Assembly: GCA_023269765.1 (NCBI GenBank)
Contig: JAGDWH010000018.1
Location: forward strand, 1-9,889
Direction of reading: 5' to 3'
DNA length: 9,889 bases
Source: Desulfurococcaceae archaeon
GTDB lineage: Archaea > Thermoproteota > Thermoprotei_A > Sulfolobales > Desulfurococcaceae
Position numbers and translations under genes: made by a program. Positions 1-6,506 of the stretch are shown piece by piece; the first letter of the stretch is position 1, and each line of letters opens with the position of its first letter. The notes under the pieces were generated by a model that was given only the letters and a program-made list of their open reading frames with translations, was not told the DNA's origin and ran no database searches.

Positions 1-1
1 G

Positions 2-77
2 TGCGGCGGCCGGGATTTGAACCCGGGATCTCCGGCGTGGCAGGCCGGCGTCCTAGACCAGGCTAGACGACCGCCGC
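2..77 (-). tRNA. tRNA-Gly (anticodon GCC)
   Basis: Read on the minus strand, this folds into a complete cloverleaf. The acceptor GCGGCGG pairs with CCGCCGC and is followed by discriminator A. The D stem is GTCT/GGAC around a loop holding GG. The anticodon stem is CCGGC/GCCGG with the loop CTGCCAC, and the T stem is CCGGG/CCCGG with the loop TTCAAAT. The anticodon GCC (bases 41-39) reads glycine codons GGC/GGU. There is no intron. The window begins one base after the discriminator. That base is C on the tRNA strand, so a genome-encoded CCA is possible but cannot be confirmed. The gene lies downstream of trm56 in the same direction but has its own TATA box. Confidence 0.97.
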
Positions 78-104
78 TCCAATTTAGTGATTTGCACTTC
101 AAGA

Positions 105-113
105 ATTTTAAAT
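105..113 (-). promoter_or_regulatory. TATA box of the tRNA-Gly gene
   Basis: The minus strand reads ATTTAAAAT, centred about 26 bases upstream of base 83. This would start transcription about 6 bases before the mature tRNA 5' end, as is usual for archaeal tRNA promoters. The flanking gene-free region (78-185) is AT-rich here and otherwise shows no recognisable element or ORF. Confidence 0.6.
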
Positions 114-185
114 AGTTTTAGATATTGAGGCGCGCGGTACAAATGCTCTCCGTTCGAAGTTCACGTCTCAAATAACAGAGGCCCG

Positions 186-734
186 CTAGGAGAGTCTCAC
201 AATTCTCTTGCCCCTAGGTGATGGTACAACCTCTATCTTTGCATTACTAAACTTCAAGTAGAGTTCCCTGCCCTGAAATAGCCTATCCAGAAATACTGCC
301 AGTGCCGCTACCTCAGAGTGTGGTTGGTGACCTATTGCAACGTTGTAGTCTGCTACTTCGTAGAAAAATCTCGGAACCTTCTTAGCTCCCACAACTATTA
401 GCAAGTCCCTTCTATCCTGGCGAATTTTGTCTATTACTTCATCTATGTGAAGCCCGTACATCGTTAAGTGGACTATCATGCCACCGCTTTGCTTCCACTC
501 AAGGCAGTACTTCTCGGAGTTAACTCCCATTTCAAAGTAGAGGTCTCCGCCCCACGTCGAAACGACCTTGCGGTAAGCCTTTTCAATAGACTCATCTACC
601 ACATCTCCAAGGACAAAGCCATTGGCCCCAAAAGCCCTTGCAACTAGGAGAACGTGGGTTGTCACTCTCTTGTCTCTCCCTGGCCTGTGCCCATATCTCA
701 ACACGTGTATTCTTCTCTCGTTAAGAGAGCTCAC
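186..734 (-). CDS. trm56: tRNA (cytidine(56)-2'-O)-methyltransferase, aTrm56
   Basis: This 182-residue SPOUT-superfamily enzyme uses S-adenosylmethionine to 2'-O-methylate C56 in the T loop of tRNAs. Family hallmarks are the N-terminal GHRPGRDKR (residues 15-23), HLTMYG (89-94), VVGAKKVP (114-121) and the knot region NVAIGHQPHSEVAA (131-144). The match to remembered Pyrococcus aTrm56 is close. I place the start at GTG 734. It overlaps the hflX stop as GTGA, has GAGG eight bases upstream, and puts the conserved block at the usual distance from the N-terminus. The frame stays open to an ATG at 806, but the extra 24 basic residues are just hflX in another frame. It is the last gene of the mbf1-hflX-trm56 operon and is probably translated by coupling to hflX. 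Confidence 0.95.
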   Translation of the reverse strand: MSSLNERRIHVLRYGHRPGRDKRVTTHVLLVARAFGANGFVLGDVVDESIEKAYRKVVSTWGGDLYFEMGVNSEKYCLEWKQSGGMIVHLTMYGLHIDEVIDKIRQDRRDLLIVVGAKKVPRFFYEVADYNVAIGHQPHSEVAALAVFLDRLFQGRELYLKFSNAKIEVVPSPRGKRIVRLS

Positions 735-1798
735 CGTGATCGCCTCTTTACCAGCTCTTCGTAGATAGCATCGAGGAGCGCGTTTATGTTGACTTTCCTT
801 GTACAAGATATTGGAATGAGCTTTGTAGAGCCTACTACTTTTTGAACGTGCTCAACCACATTCAAGATGCCGTCGTTGCTTAGTTTGTCTATTTTATTCA
901 GTGCGTAAATAACCGGCTTTCCGCGAGCCCCTAGCTTGCCAAGGATGTCTGTACAAGTCTTTATTTCGCTAATTACTTCGTTTAAGGGTTTAGAGGCATC
1001 AACCAAGTTAATAATCAAGTCTGCTTCAGCAACTTCTTCTAAAGTCGCGTAAAAAGCCTCGATGATCTCTGGCGGTATGTCACGTATAAAGCCAACGGTA
1101 TCTACGAGCACGAACTCTAGGTCTCCGTAGCTGACCCTGTACGACTTAGGCACTAGCGTCGTGAAGGGTTCGGGGCCCACGGGCTTCGAGAGCCCAGTTA
1201 TGGCGTTAAACAGGCTTGTCTTGCCAGCACAGGTATAGCCAACGAGAACGACACTTGGATAGCCTGCTTCCAGTCTGGCTTTCCTCCTCAAGCTCCTTAC
1301 TTCTCTCAGCTTCTCAATTTCTCTGCGCACTCTCGCCTCTCTCCTCTTCAGCAATAAGTAGTACTTCTCGTAACCATACTTGCCGGCTCCGAGAAAGCCA
1401 TGGAGCTCGCCGAGCTTGGCGTAGCGTATGGCTTCTTTAATTAGTGGGAGGGAGTGGCGTAGCCTTGCAAGCTCTACTTGGAGTTGTGCTTCGCGAGAAC
1501 CAGCATGCATTGCAAATATTTCGAGAATCACCATGACTCTGTCGACTACGTCTCTCTTGAGGCTTCTAACGAGGTTTACTACTTGTGATGGCTTTAGCCG
1601 ATCCATTACTACTAGAGTATCGAAGTCCTCGTCCTTGAGCTTTTCAACTTTATCAGTAGACAAGTACGTCCTTGCATTCGAGTTCCTTACTACAATGTAA
1701 CCAACTACGTCTTTATAAACAGTCCTTACTAAGGCCATTTCTTCTTCAATAAACGCCTCGTACTTTTTTGGCAGCACTACAAATGCCTTTGAGTGCAT
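731..1798 (-). CDS. hflX: HflX-type ribosome-associated GTPase
   Basis: This is a 355-residue GTPase of the HflX branch of Obg-like TRAFAC GTPases. In bacteria the family binds the 50S subunit and splits stalled ribosomes. Residues 1-120 form the HflX N-terminal domain, ending in the helical stretch around QLQVELARLRHSLPLI. A basic coiled segment spans about 145-178. The G domain has G1 GYTCAGKT (187-194), G2 threonines (213-214), G3 DTVGF (233-237), G4 NKID (301-304) and G5 SCT (331-333). Two deviations stand out. G1 has Cys where GYTNAGKS is usual, and the glycine-rich linker that normally reads GPGE.QLE is GAGKYGYEKYY (137-147). The ATG start overlaps the mbf1 stop (TAATG), with GGAG six bases upstream. 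The gene overlaps trm56 by four bases. Confidence 0.95.
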   Translation of the reverse strand: MHSKAFVVLPKKYEAFIEEEMALVRTVYKDVVGYIVVRNSNARTYLSTDKVEKLKDEDFDTLVVMDRLKPSQVVNLVRSLKRDVVDRVMVILEIFAMHAGSREAQLQVELARLRHSLPLIKEAIRYAKLGELHGFLGAGKYGYEKYYLLLKRREARVRREIEKLREVRSLRRKARLEAGYPSVVLVGYTCAGKTSLFNAITGLSKPVGPEPFTTLVPKSYRVSYGDLEFVLVDTVGFIRDIPPEIIEAFYATLEEVAEADLIINLVDASKPLNEVISEIKTCTDILGKLGARGKPVIYALNKIDKLSNDGILNVVEHVQKVVGSTKLIPISCTRKVNINALLDAIYEELVKRRSR

Positions 1799-2310
1799 TA
1801 ACTGCTCCTTTTCTCCTCTTTTAAACTAATTAGGTCTCCAATAGTTAGAAACTCTTCTCTTGCAGAGCCTTGGTGTTGCAAGAGCTCTTCACGAACCACG
1901 GGTTCTAGTAGTTTTATGCCGAGGACTTTCTCTAGTTTTTTAGCCAGCTCTATGCTAGGCTTCAGCTTGCCTGCTTCGATTCTCTTGATTGTAGAAACGC
2001 TTTCTCCAACTTTTTGGGCAAGGATGTCCTGGCTCCACCCAAGGCTTTCCCGTGCTGCCCTAATTCTACTTGCATAATCCTCGACCACTTCGTACTCCTC
2101 GGCGATTCTAGCGGGTTTTTTCGAGTGCGTTGAGTAACCTGGGCTAGTTTTTTTGGCTATCGCCGTGACTTGAGCACGTATAACGGGCTCCCGCTTCGAG
2201 ATTCTTGCGTAGCACACTGGGCACAAAATAAGCAGACTGCCCTCGACAACCGCTTTTTTAGCCGTTTTAGCGTCAAGTTCGCGGCCACACATTTCACAGT
2301 AATACGACAA
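1798..2310 (-). CDS. mbf1: Archaeal multiprotein bridging factor 1 (MBF1): zinc ribbon plus helix-turn-helix
   Basis: This 170-residue protein has an N-terminal zinc ribbon (C5, C8, C30, C33; opening YYCEMCG) and a basic linker (about 40-75). An Xre/Cro-type helix-turn-helix follows at about 79-135 ([20 protein letters not shown], then [14 protein letters not shown]). This is the architecture of archaeal MBF1. Archaeal MBF1 is reported to associate with the small ribosomal subunit, and the eukaryotic relative acts in transcription bridging and on collided ribosomes. I choose TTG 2310. It has AGGGGTG eight bases upstream, it places the first cysteines where homologues have them, and the likely TATA box (2353-2360) would start transcription near 2330, downstream of the in-frame ATG at 2346. 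It is the first gene of the mbf1-hflX-trm56 operon, divergent from pan. Confidence 0.93.
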   Translation of the reverse strand: MSYYCEMCGRELDAKTAKKAVVEGSLLILCPVCYARISKREPVIRAQVTAIAKKTSPGYSTHSKKPARIAEEYEVVEDYASRIRAARESLGWSQDILAQKVGESVSTIKRIEAGKLKPSIELAKKLEKVLGIKLLEPVVREELLQHQGSAREEFLTIGDLISLKEEKRSS

Positions 2311-2318
2311 GCAAAGCA

Positions 2319-2325
2319 CACCCCT
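2319..2325 (-). promoter_or_regulatory. Shine-Dalgarno motif selecting the TTG start of mbf1
   Basis: The minus strand reads AGGGGTG, then eight bases, then TTG at 2310. It resembles the archaeal GGAGGTGATC complement and decides for the shorter protein. GTG codons at 2331 and 2319 are in frame but have no comparable motif before them. Confidence 0.6.
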
Positions 2326-2331
2326 GGTCAC

Positions 2332-2337
2332 TTTAAA
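2332..2337 (+). promoter_or_regulatory. Probable TATA element for pan
   Basis: TTTAAA on the plus strand, centred near 2334, would start transcription near 2361. That leaves a leader of about 14 bases before ATG 2375, with no clear Shine-Dalgarno motif. It lies inside the mbf1 leader/start region, so the pan and mbf1 core promoters would overlap. The assignment is by spacing only. Confidence 0.4.
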
Positions 2338-2352
2338 CATTTCCACTTGGCA

Positions 2353-2360
2353 ATTATATA
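2353..2360 (-). promoter_or_regulatory. TATA box for the mbf1-hflX-trm56 operon
   Basis: The minus strand reads TATATAAT, centred near 2356. A start about 26 bases downstream falls near 2330, giving a leader of about 20 bases that contains the AGGGGTG motif before TTG 2310. Because the element lies only about 18 bases before the pan ATG, it cannot serve pan at normal spacing. Confidence 0.55.
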
Positions 2361-2374
2361 CCTGGGTTGTTCAC

Positions 2375-3613
2375 ATGAGTAGTAACTACGAGAAAGACGA
2401 TGGCGAGGATCTCAGAACAGAAGAATTCAGCGTTATTCTGAGCGACGAAAAAGACTACATTGCTTATTTAGAAATGAAATTGAAGCAGCTTGAGGAGGAA
2501 AAGAAGAGGCTCGAACGCAAGCTAGAGTACTATAAATCCGAGATCGAAAAACTACTCTCTGCTCCACTCATAGAAGCATATATCGAAGACTTGCTACCCG
2601 ATGGAAGAGCTGTTGTTAAAAGCAGTGCTGGTCCGAGCCTTGTTGTCTATATTGCGGAGCACGTTGATAGATCAGTACTGAAGCCGGGAACGCGAGTAGC
2701 TCTTAACCAGCGTGGATCAGTTATCGTGGATACTTTGCCCGAACGCCCTGATCCATATGTTCAGCTAATGGAAGTCATTGAAAAGCCTAATGTCAGGTAC
2801 AGCGATATTGGAGGGCTCGACGAGCAGATTAGAGAAATAAGAGAGGTCATTGAACTACCCTTGAAACACCCAGAGATCTTTGAAGAGCTCGGCATAGAAA
2901 CACCTAAAGGAGTTTTGCTATATGGACCACCGGGCTGTGGGAAGACCTTGTTGGCAAAAGCCGTTGCTGCGGAAGCTGGCGCAACCTTTATAGCGATAGT
3001 TGGAAGCGAGCTGGTCAATAAGTACATTGGTGAGGGGGCCCGAATAGTAAGAGAAGTGTTTGCTCTCGCAAGACGCAAAGCACCTGCCATAGTCTTTATT
3101 GATGAAATAGACGCGATCGCTGCTAAAAGACTAGAACTCGGGACGAGTGGAGAGCGAGAGGTCCAGAGAACCTTAATGCAACTCCTAGCCGAACTAGATG
3201 GCTTTAAGCCACTTGACCGCGTTAAGGTCATAGCTGCTACTAATAGAATTGATGTACTAGACCCGGCACTGCTCAGGCCAGGTAGATTTGACAGACTAAT
3301 AGAAGTTCCCCTCCCAAATAGAGCAGCCAGAATCCAGATATTTAAGATTCATACGCGAAGGCTTAAAGTCAAGGGCGAAATAAACTACGAGCTACTGGCA
3401 GACATCACCGAGGGCTTCACGGGCGCTGACATAAGGTTAAGCGTTATAGAAGCCGGCTACATTGCTATTAGAGAGGGACGTAAGTACGTAACGATGGATG
3501 ACCTGATTAAAGCCGTGGAAAAAGTGTCTAACAAGAAGTCACTGAGGTGGAGTTGGGACTACTGGACACTACTGAGTGAAAAGGATAAGTCTAATAAGCA
3601 CTATATTTCATAG
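2375..3613 (+). CDS. pan: Proteasome-activating nucleotidase PAN (AAA+ regulatory ATPase)
   Basis: This 412-residue subunit of the hexameric cap unfolds substrates and feeds them to the 20S proteasome. Domains in order: an acidic N-terminal tail (1-26), a coiled coil (about 27-62), an OB fold (about 63-122) and an AAA+ module. The module has Walker A GPPGCGKT (184-191), pore loop KYIGEGA (216-222), Walker B IVFIDEID (239-246), sensor Asn 290 and arginine fingers in LRPGRFD (R301, R304). The C-terminal helical domain includes FTGADI (348-353). Walker A has Cys where most PANs have Thr. The C-terminus is KHYIS, so Tyr is third from the end rather than penultimate as in the HbYX docking motif. 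The stop overlaps the GTG of the next gene (TAGTG). It lies divergent from mbf1. Confidence 0.97.
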   Translation: MSSNYEKDDGEDLRTEEFSVILSDEKDYIAYLEMKLKQLEEEKKRLERKLEYYKSEIEKLLSAPLIEAYIEDLLPDGRAVVKSSAGPSLVVYIAEHVDRSVLKPGTRVALNQRGSVIVDTLPERPDPYVQLMEVIEKPNVRYSDIGGLDEQIREIREVIELPLKHPEIFEELGIETPKGVLLYGPPGCGKTLLAKAVAAEAGATFIAIVGSELVNKYIGEGARIVREVFALARRKAPAIVFIDEIDAIAAKRLELGTSGEREVQRTLMQLLAELDGFKPLDRVKVIAATNRIDVLDPALLRPGRFDRLIEVPLPNRAARIQIFKIHTRRLKVKGEINYELLADITEGFTGADIRLSVIEAGYIAIREGRKYVTMDDLIKAVEKVSNKKSLRWSWDYWTLLSEKDKSNKHYIS

Positions 3614-4155
3614 TGCCCACAGGCGCAGAAAAATTGATCACTCCGAGGAAGCCCACTCTACAAGAACTACTAGAACTCAGAGAAATAGCTGAGTTCCAGT
3701 TTGGAGTTAAAGGTGAGTACCTTATTCCAAGTGACATCCTCGTCGTGGAGAGCCCTACCACGAACAGGATAAGGCTAATTATTAGCGAGGGTAAGCCTTA
3801 CTTGTCCATCAGAGCTCGTGACTACAGGTTTAACTTACACATAGCCGCCGGCTATGTGCTTAATAGAGTGCTTCCAAAGCCGAAACTAAGGGTATACGTA
3901 AAAGACGAATACGCATCCTTCGTCTCAATGGGCAAGACGCTCTTCTGTAAGCACGTACTATTAGCAGATCCTGGCATAAGACCCGATGATGAAGTACTAG
4001 TCTTGGATGGCAACGGCGAGCTCGTGGCAGTTGGCAGGGCTACGAAAGCAGGATGGGAGATGGTATTTCATAAACGAGGGGAAGCAGTGAAAATTAGAGA
4101 AGGTGCTCGTTCGCATCACTCCGCTATTTATGTTCCTAAGCCTCTAACACCTTAA
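3613..4155 (+). CDS. C2 + PUA domain protein, probable detached C-terminal half of archaeosine TGT
   Basis: This 180-residue protein resembles the C-terminal C2 and PUA RNA-binding domains of archaeosine tRNA-guanine transglycosylase and ArcS, but has no catalytic domain. The C2-like part (about 15-90) opens with IAEFQFG, followed by the strand-rich segment ending GYVLNRVLP. The PUA part (about 91-165) shows LRVYVKDEYASFVSMGKTLF, then LADPGIRPDDEVLVLD and AVGRATKAGWEM. The TgtA encoded nearby on the opposite strand lacks exactly these domains, so the two probably form a split-type enzyme. In that case this subunit would help bind tRNA and expose G15. The GTG start overlaps the pan stop by one base and no Shine-Dalgarno is visible, suggesting coupling to pan. 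A different RNA partner cannot be excluded. Confidence 0.8.
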   Translation: MPTGAEKLITPRKPTLQELLELREIAEFQFGVKGEYLIPSDILVVESPTTNRIRLIISEGKPYLSIRARDYRFNLHIAAGYVLNRVLPKPKLRVYVKDEYASFVSMGKTLFCKHVLLADPGIRPDDEVLVLDGNGELVAVGRATKAGWEMVFHKRGEAVKIREGARSHHSAIYVPKPLTP

Positions 4156-4195
4156 ACTGCACTGCTTGGCGACTTCTATACGCGCGAGTTTTACC

Positions 4196-4205
4196 ACATA
4201 ATAAG
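4196..4205 (+). promoter_or_regulatory. Possible TATA element before the PAC2-family gene
   Basis: The 87-base gap between the PUA gene and the PAC2 gene contains ACATAATAAG. Its spacing would start transcription near 4226, just ahead of GGGTG (4231-4235) and GTG 4243. Co-transcription from pan is equally possible. Confidence 0.3.
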
Positions 4206-4242
4206 CCCTCATAAGCTCAGACAACCCCGAGGGTGCTAAGCT

Positions 4243-4983
4243 GTGGCAATAAAGTTTGTCCCACTACGGGGCTTAGAAGAGTCTGAGCTCAAAGACTCTA
4301 TTCTCATAACCGGCTATCAGGGATTTGGGCTCGTTGGCTACTTAGCAACAAGACATCTTGTAAAAGAACTAAAACTCTCGAAAATAGGCTTTATAAAAAC
4401 ACGTTACATGCCCGAGGCAACTCTCTACGCACGAGACCTAGACATAGTGTTTCCCTTTGAAATATATGCTGGAATAGCTGGTGCAAACAAGCTCATTGTG
4501 ATTCTGCACAACCAGACGCCTCATGAGAGGGAAAGAACAGACTACGCAGAGTTCTTAGCTAAATGGGCTAAAGGCGTGGGTGTGAAAGAGGTCATTTTAA
4601 TTGGTGGTTTAAGCGCCGATCTCAAAGAAGACCCAAACGAGACCTACCGCTGGATACCAATAAACGACACAACAATAACATTAAGTAACGCTAAGCTCCT
4701 CGAAGAGAGGCACGTAATAGGCCCCCTAGCGTTAACAATAATGTTCATGAAAGCATATAACCTCAAAGGAGTAGTACTACTTCCTTTTGCAGAACCCTAT
4801 AGACCTGACCCGAAGGCCAGTGCCGTGGCTGTAGGCATAATCTCGCAAATCCTGGGTGTAGACATTAGTGTTCAAAAGCTGATTGAGGAAGCCGCGATAA
4901 TTGAAGCCATCGAAGAAGAGTTTGATAGGCTGAAGAGGCTCAGCGAGGAAGGAGAGAAGAAATCTCGTCTAACTTACATATGA
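4243..4983 (+). CDS. PAC2-family (proteasome assembly chaperone-like) protein
   Basis: This 246-residue PAC2-fold protein has GYQGFGLVG (24-32) near the N-terminus, as is typical of the family. A hydrophobic strand and IGG follow (116-122), then PFAEPYRPDPKAS (181-193) and a helical, charged C-terminal region (about 211-240). Archaeal relatives include PbaA/PbaB of Pyrococcus; PbaB is reported to bind and activate the 20S proteasome through a C-terminal HbYX-like tail. This protein ends LTYI, with tyrosine penultimate. The position downstream of pan on the same strand supports a proteasome-related role, which I infer rather than see. The GTG start has GGGTG seven bases upstream. The last 14 codons overlap the 3' end of tgtA on the other strand. 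Confidence 0.85.
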   Translation: MAIKFVPLRGLEESELKDSILITGYQGFGLVGYLATRHLVKELKLSKIGFIKTRYMPEATLYARDLDIVFPFEIYAGIAGANKLIVILHNQTPHERERTDYAEFLAKWAKGVGVKEVILIGGLSADLKEDPNETYRWIPINDTTITLSNAKLLEERHVIGPLALTIMFMKAYNLKGVVLLPFAEPYRPDPKASAVAVGIISQILGVDISVQKLIEEAAIIEAIEEEFDRLKRLSEEGEKKSRLTYI

Positions 4984-6496
4984 CGGTCTCAACTCCGCGC
5001 GATTTAAGTACTTCGCTTACCCTGCCCGCTACTTTATTGCTTAACCAGGCCGCCTTAACAAGGATAACTAATCGGGGTTTGCGTTTCGCGACTTTCTCAA
5101 TTAAGGCTGCGAGGCGCTGTGGATCCATGGATTCTTTCCATATCCTGCCTTCGTGCTGATAAAAGGGATATGTTGAGGAAGTCCCTGCCGTCAGAAGCCC
5201 TAGCTGTGGATGAATAATAAGCACTTTTACTTCACTACCAGCTGCTTTTGTAGATGCTTTTATGTATTCTTCTTGCTTGTTGTATGGTTTTCTATAGGCA
5301 GGAATAATGACCACGATTTTGTCTTTTAAGTCCCTAAGTGCTGTTTTTTCTGCTCTCTCAATATTTACCCGCAATCTCGGGTTATAGAGGTGTGTATTGG
5401 GATATATAAATACCGCTCGCCCTCCTGGATTTGTTAACGGCGAGTATTTTGCTAGTAGTCTGTAGTATTTTTTAAGCTTATTAAATGCCTCAAATAGTGC
5501 TGGGTGACTCCTAGACCTGTACTCTAAAAGCTCCCATAAACGGCCTTCTCTAATGTGCTGCTTTACTGTTCTAATCTCCTTAGCTAATACGTAGAGATTG
5601 TGAAGGGCCAGTAGCTCTGTTCTTTTATTATCAGGCATTTCAAGTAGCTCTTGTGGGGTATATTTTGAACACACTGGACAACTGCAGGGAAAGTACGACA
5701 TTTCCCTGATGTTTCTTGTTCCGGCTTCTGTCATGTACCTCCCATCTCTGGCATACAGTATGTAGCTCGCCGAGTCAAACAGGTCTCCTCCAATCGCAAC
5801 TAAGAACGGTATTACCATTGGATGGCCGACTCCGAAAACGTGAAGCGGCCTGCCAGGTGGCAGATGCATTTTAGCTATTGCAACTATTTCAACGAGTTTC
5901 GAATACTCGTATTTCTCCAGCATAACTGTTGGTGAGCCTACGGCATATATGTCATAAGGCAGCTTCCTCGCTAGTATGGCAGACCTAGCAACGAGTTCTA
6001 GGTATGGAGCTCCCTGTATAGGGTAGACCCATAATTGCTTAGCATCCTCTATTAGTGGTAGTGCTTCGAGCCCGCGCTTGTAGGTTTCATAAACAGCTCT
6101 CTCGGCTTCGTCGCGAGTCATTTTAGAACCAGTTGGTACGTCGAGTATTACAGCTATATCAGATCCTATTTCCTTCTCATACTGAACAATTGTCTTGTTA
6201 TCTACTTCGACACCACCATAGACTAGTATCTGGTAACCGCCAGAATCGGTCATTATAACCTTCTTCCAGTCTAGTTCCGCATGAATACTTCTTACTTGGC
6301 CTAAGTTCCTCTTGTAGAATAGGTAGGCGTTTGTTATGATGCCGTTAAAGCCTAATTCTTCTAGCTTACTGAGGTTGGGGACTTGGCGCGCTGGATCTAC
6401 AACTGGAAATAAGTATGGCGTTTCAAGCACGCCGTGATTTGTTACTAGTCTTCCTATTCTACCAGCTAAGTCTGTTCTCTTCGCTTCGAAAGCCAA
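4940..6496 (-). CDS. tgtA: Archaeosine tRNA-guanine transglycosylase, catalytic subunit without C2/PUA domains
   Basis: This 518-residue enzyme exchanges guanine-15 of tRNA for preQ0, the first tRNA-level step to archaeosine. The catalytic TIM barrel (about 1-320) shows PVVDP (31-35), TDSGGYQ with D84 (83-89), the nucleophile region LFDSASY with D241 (239-245), and a zinc site CSCPVC plus His299 in LALHNL. Residues about 355-518 form a C1 domain related to ArcS. It has PAYRKPY (399-405), HPQLGLL (429-435) and STYPFYQHEG (441-450). ArcS has a Cys after that proline; here it is Ala. Full-length relatives run to roughly 580 or more residues with C2 and PUA domains, which are absent here and seem to be supplied by the gene at 3613. 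The start is TTG 6496 with GGGA six bases upstream, nine bases after the lsm stop. Confidence 0.95.
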   Translation of the reverse strand: MAFEAKRTDLAGRIGRLVTNHGVLETPYLFPVVDPARQVPNLSKLEELGFNGIITNAYLFYKRNLGQVRSIHAELDWKKVIMTDSGGYQILVYGGVEVDNKTIVQYEKEIGSDIAVILDVPTGSKMTRDEAERAVYETYKRGLEALPLIEDAKQLWVYPIQGAPYLELVARSAILARKLPYDIYAVGSPTVMLEKYEYSKLVEIVAIAKMHLPPGRPLHVFGVGHPMVIPFLVAIGGDLFDSASYILYARDGRYMTEAGTRNIREMSYFPCSCPVCSKYTPQELLEMPDNKRTELLALHNLYVLAKEIRTVKQHIREGRLWELLEYRSRSHPALFEAFNKLKKYYRLLAKYSPLTNPGGRAVFIYPNTHLYNPRLRVNIERAEKTALRDLKDKIVVIIPAYRKPYNKQEEYIKASTKAAGSEVKVLIIHPQLGLLTAGTSSTYPFYQHEGRIWKESMDPQRLAALIEKVAKRKPRLVILVKAAWLSNKVAGRVSEVLKSRGVETVICKLDEISSLLPR

Positions 6497-6502
6497 ACAT
6501 AG

Positions 6503-6506
6503 TCCC
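6503..6506 (-). promoter_or_regulatory. Shine-Dalgarno motif selecting the TTG start of tgtA
   Basis: GGGA on the minus strand overlaps the lsm stop codon and sits six bases before TTG 6496. The nearby ATG at 6500 is in another frame. The TTG places the N-terminal block AGRIGRL where TgtA homologues have it. Confidence 0.55.

Noticed and set aside
735..806. An in-frame ATG at 806 would give a 206-residue aTrm56.
   Set aside because: The extra 24 residues lie entirely within hflX coding sequence and are not family-like. The GTG at 734 has a Shine-Dalgarno motif and the classical GTGA overlap.
2311..2346. ATG 2346 as the start of mbf1.
   Set aside because: The TATA box at 2353-2360 is too close, so the transcript would begin downstream of this ATG. 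The TTG at 2310 has AGGGGTG before it and matches the N-terminus of homologues.
3986..3992. ATGATGA resembling a C box of a C/D guide RNA.
   Set aside because: It lies inside the PUA-protein coding sequence and no D box (CTGA) or D'/C' pair follows at the spacing of archaeal C/D sRNAs.
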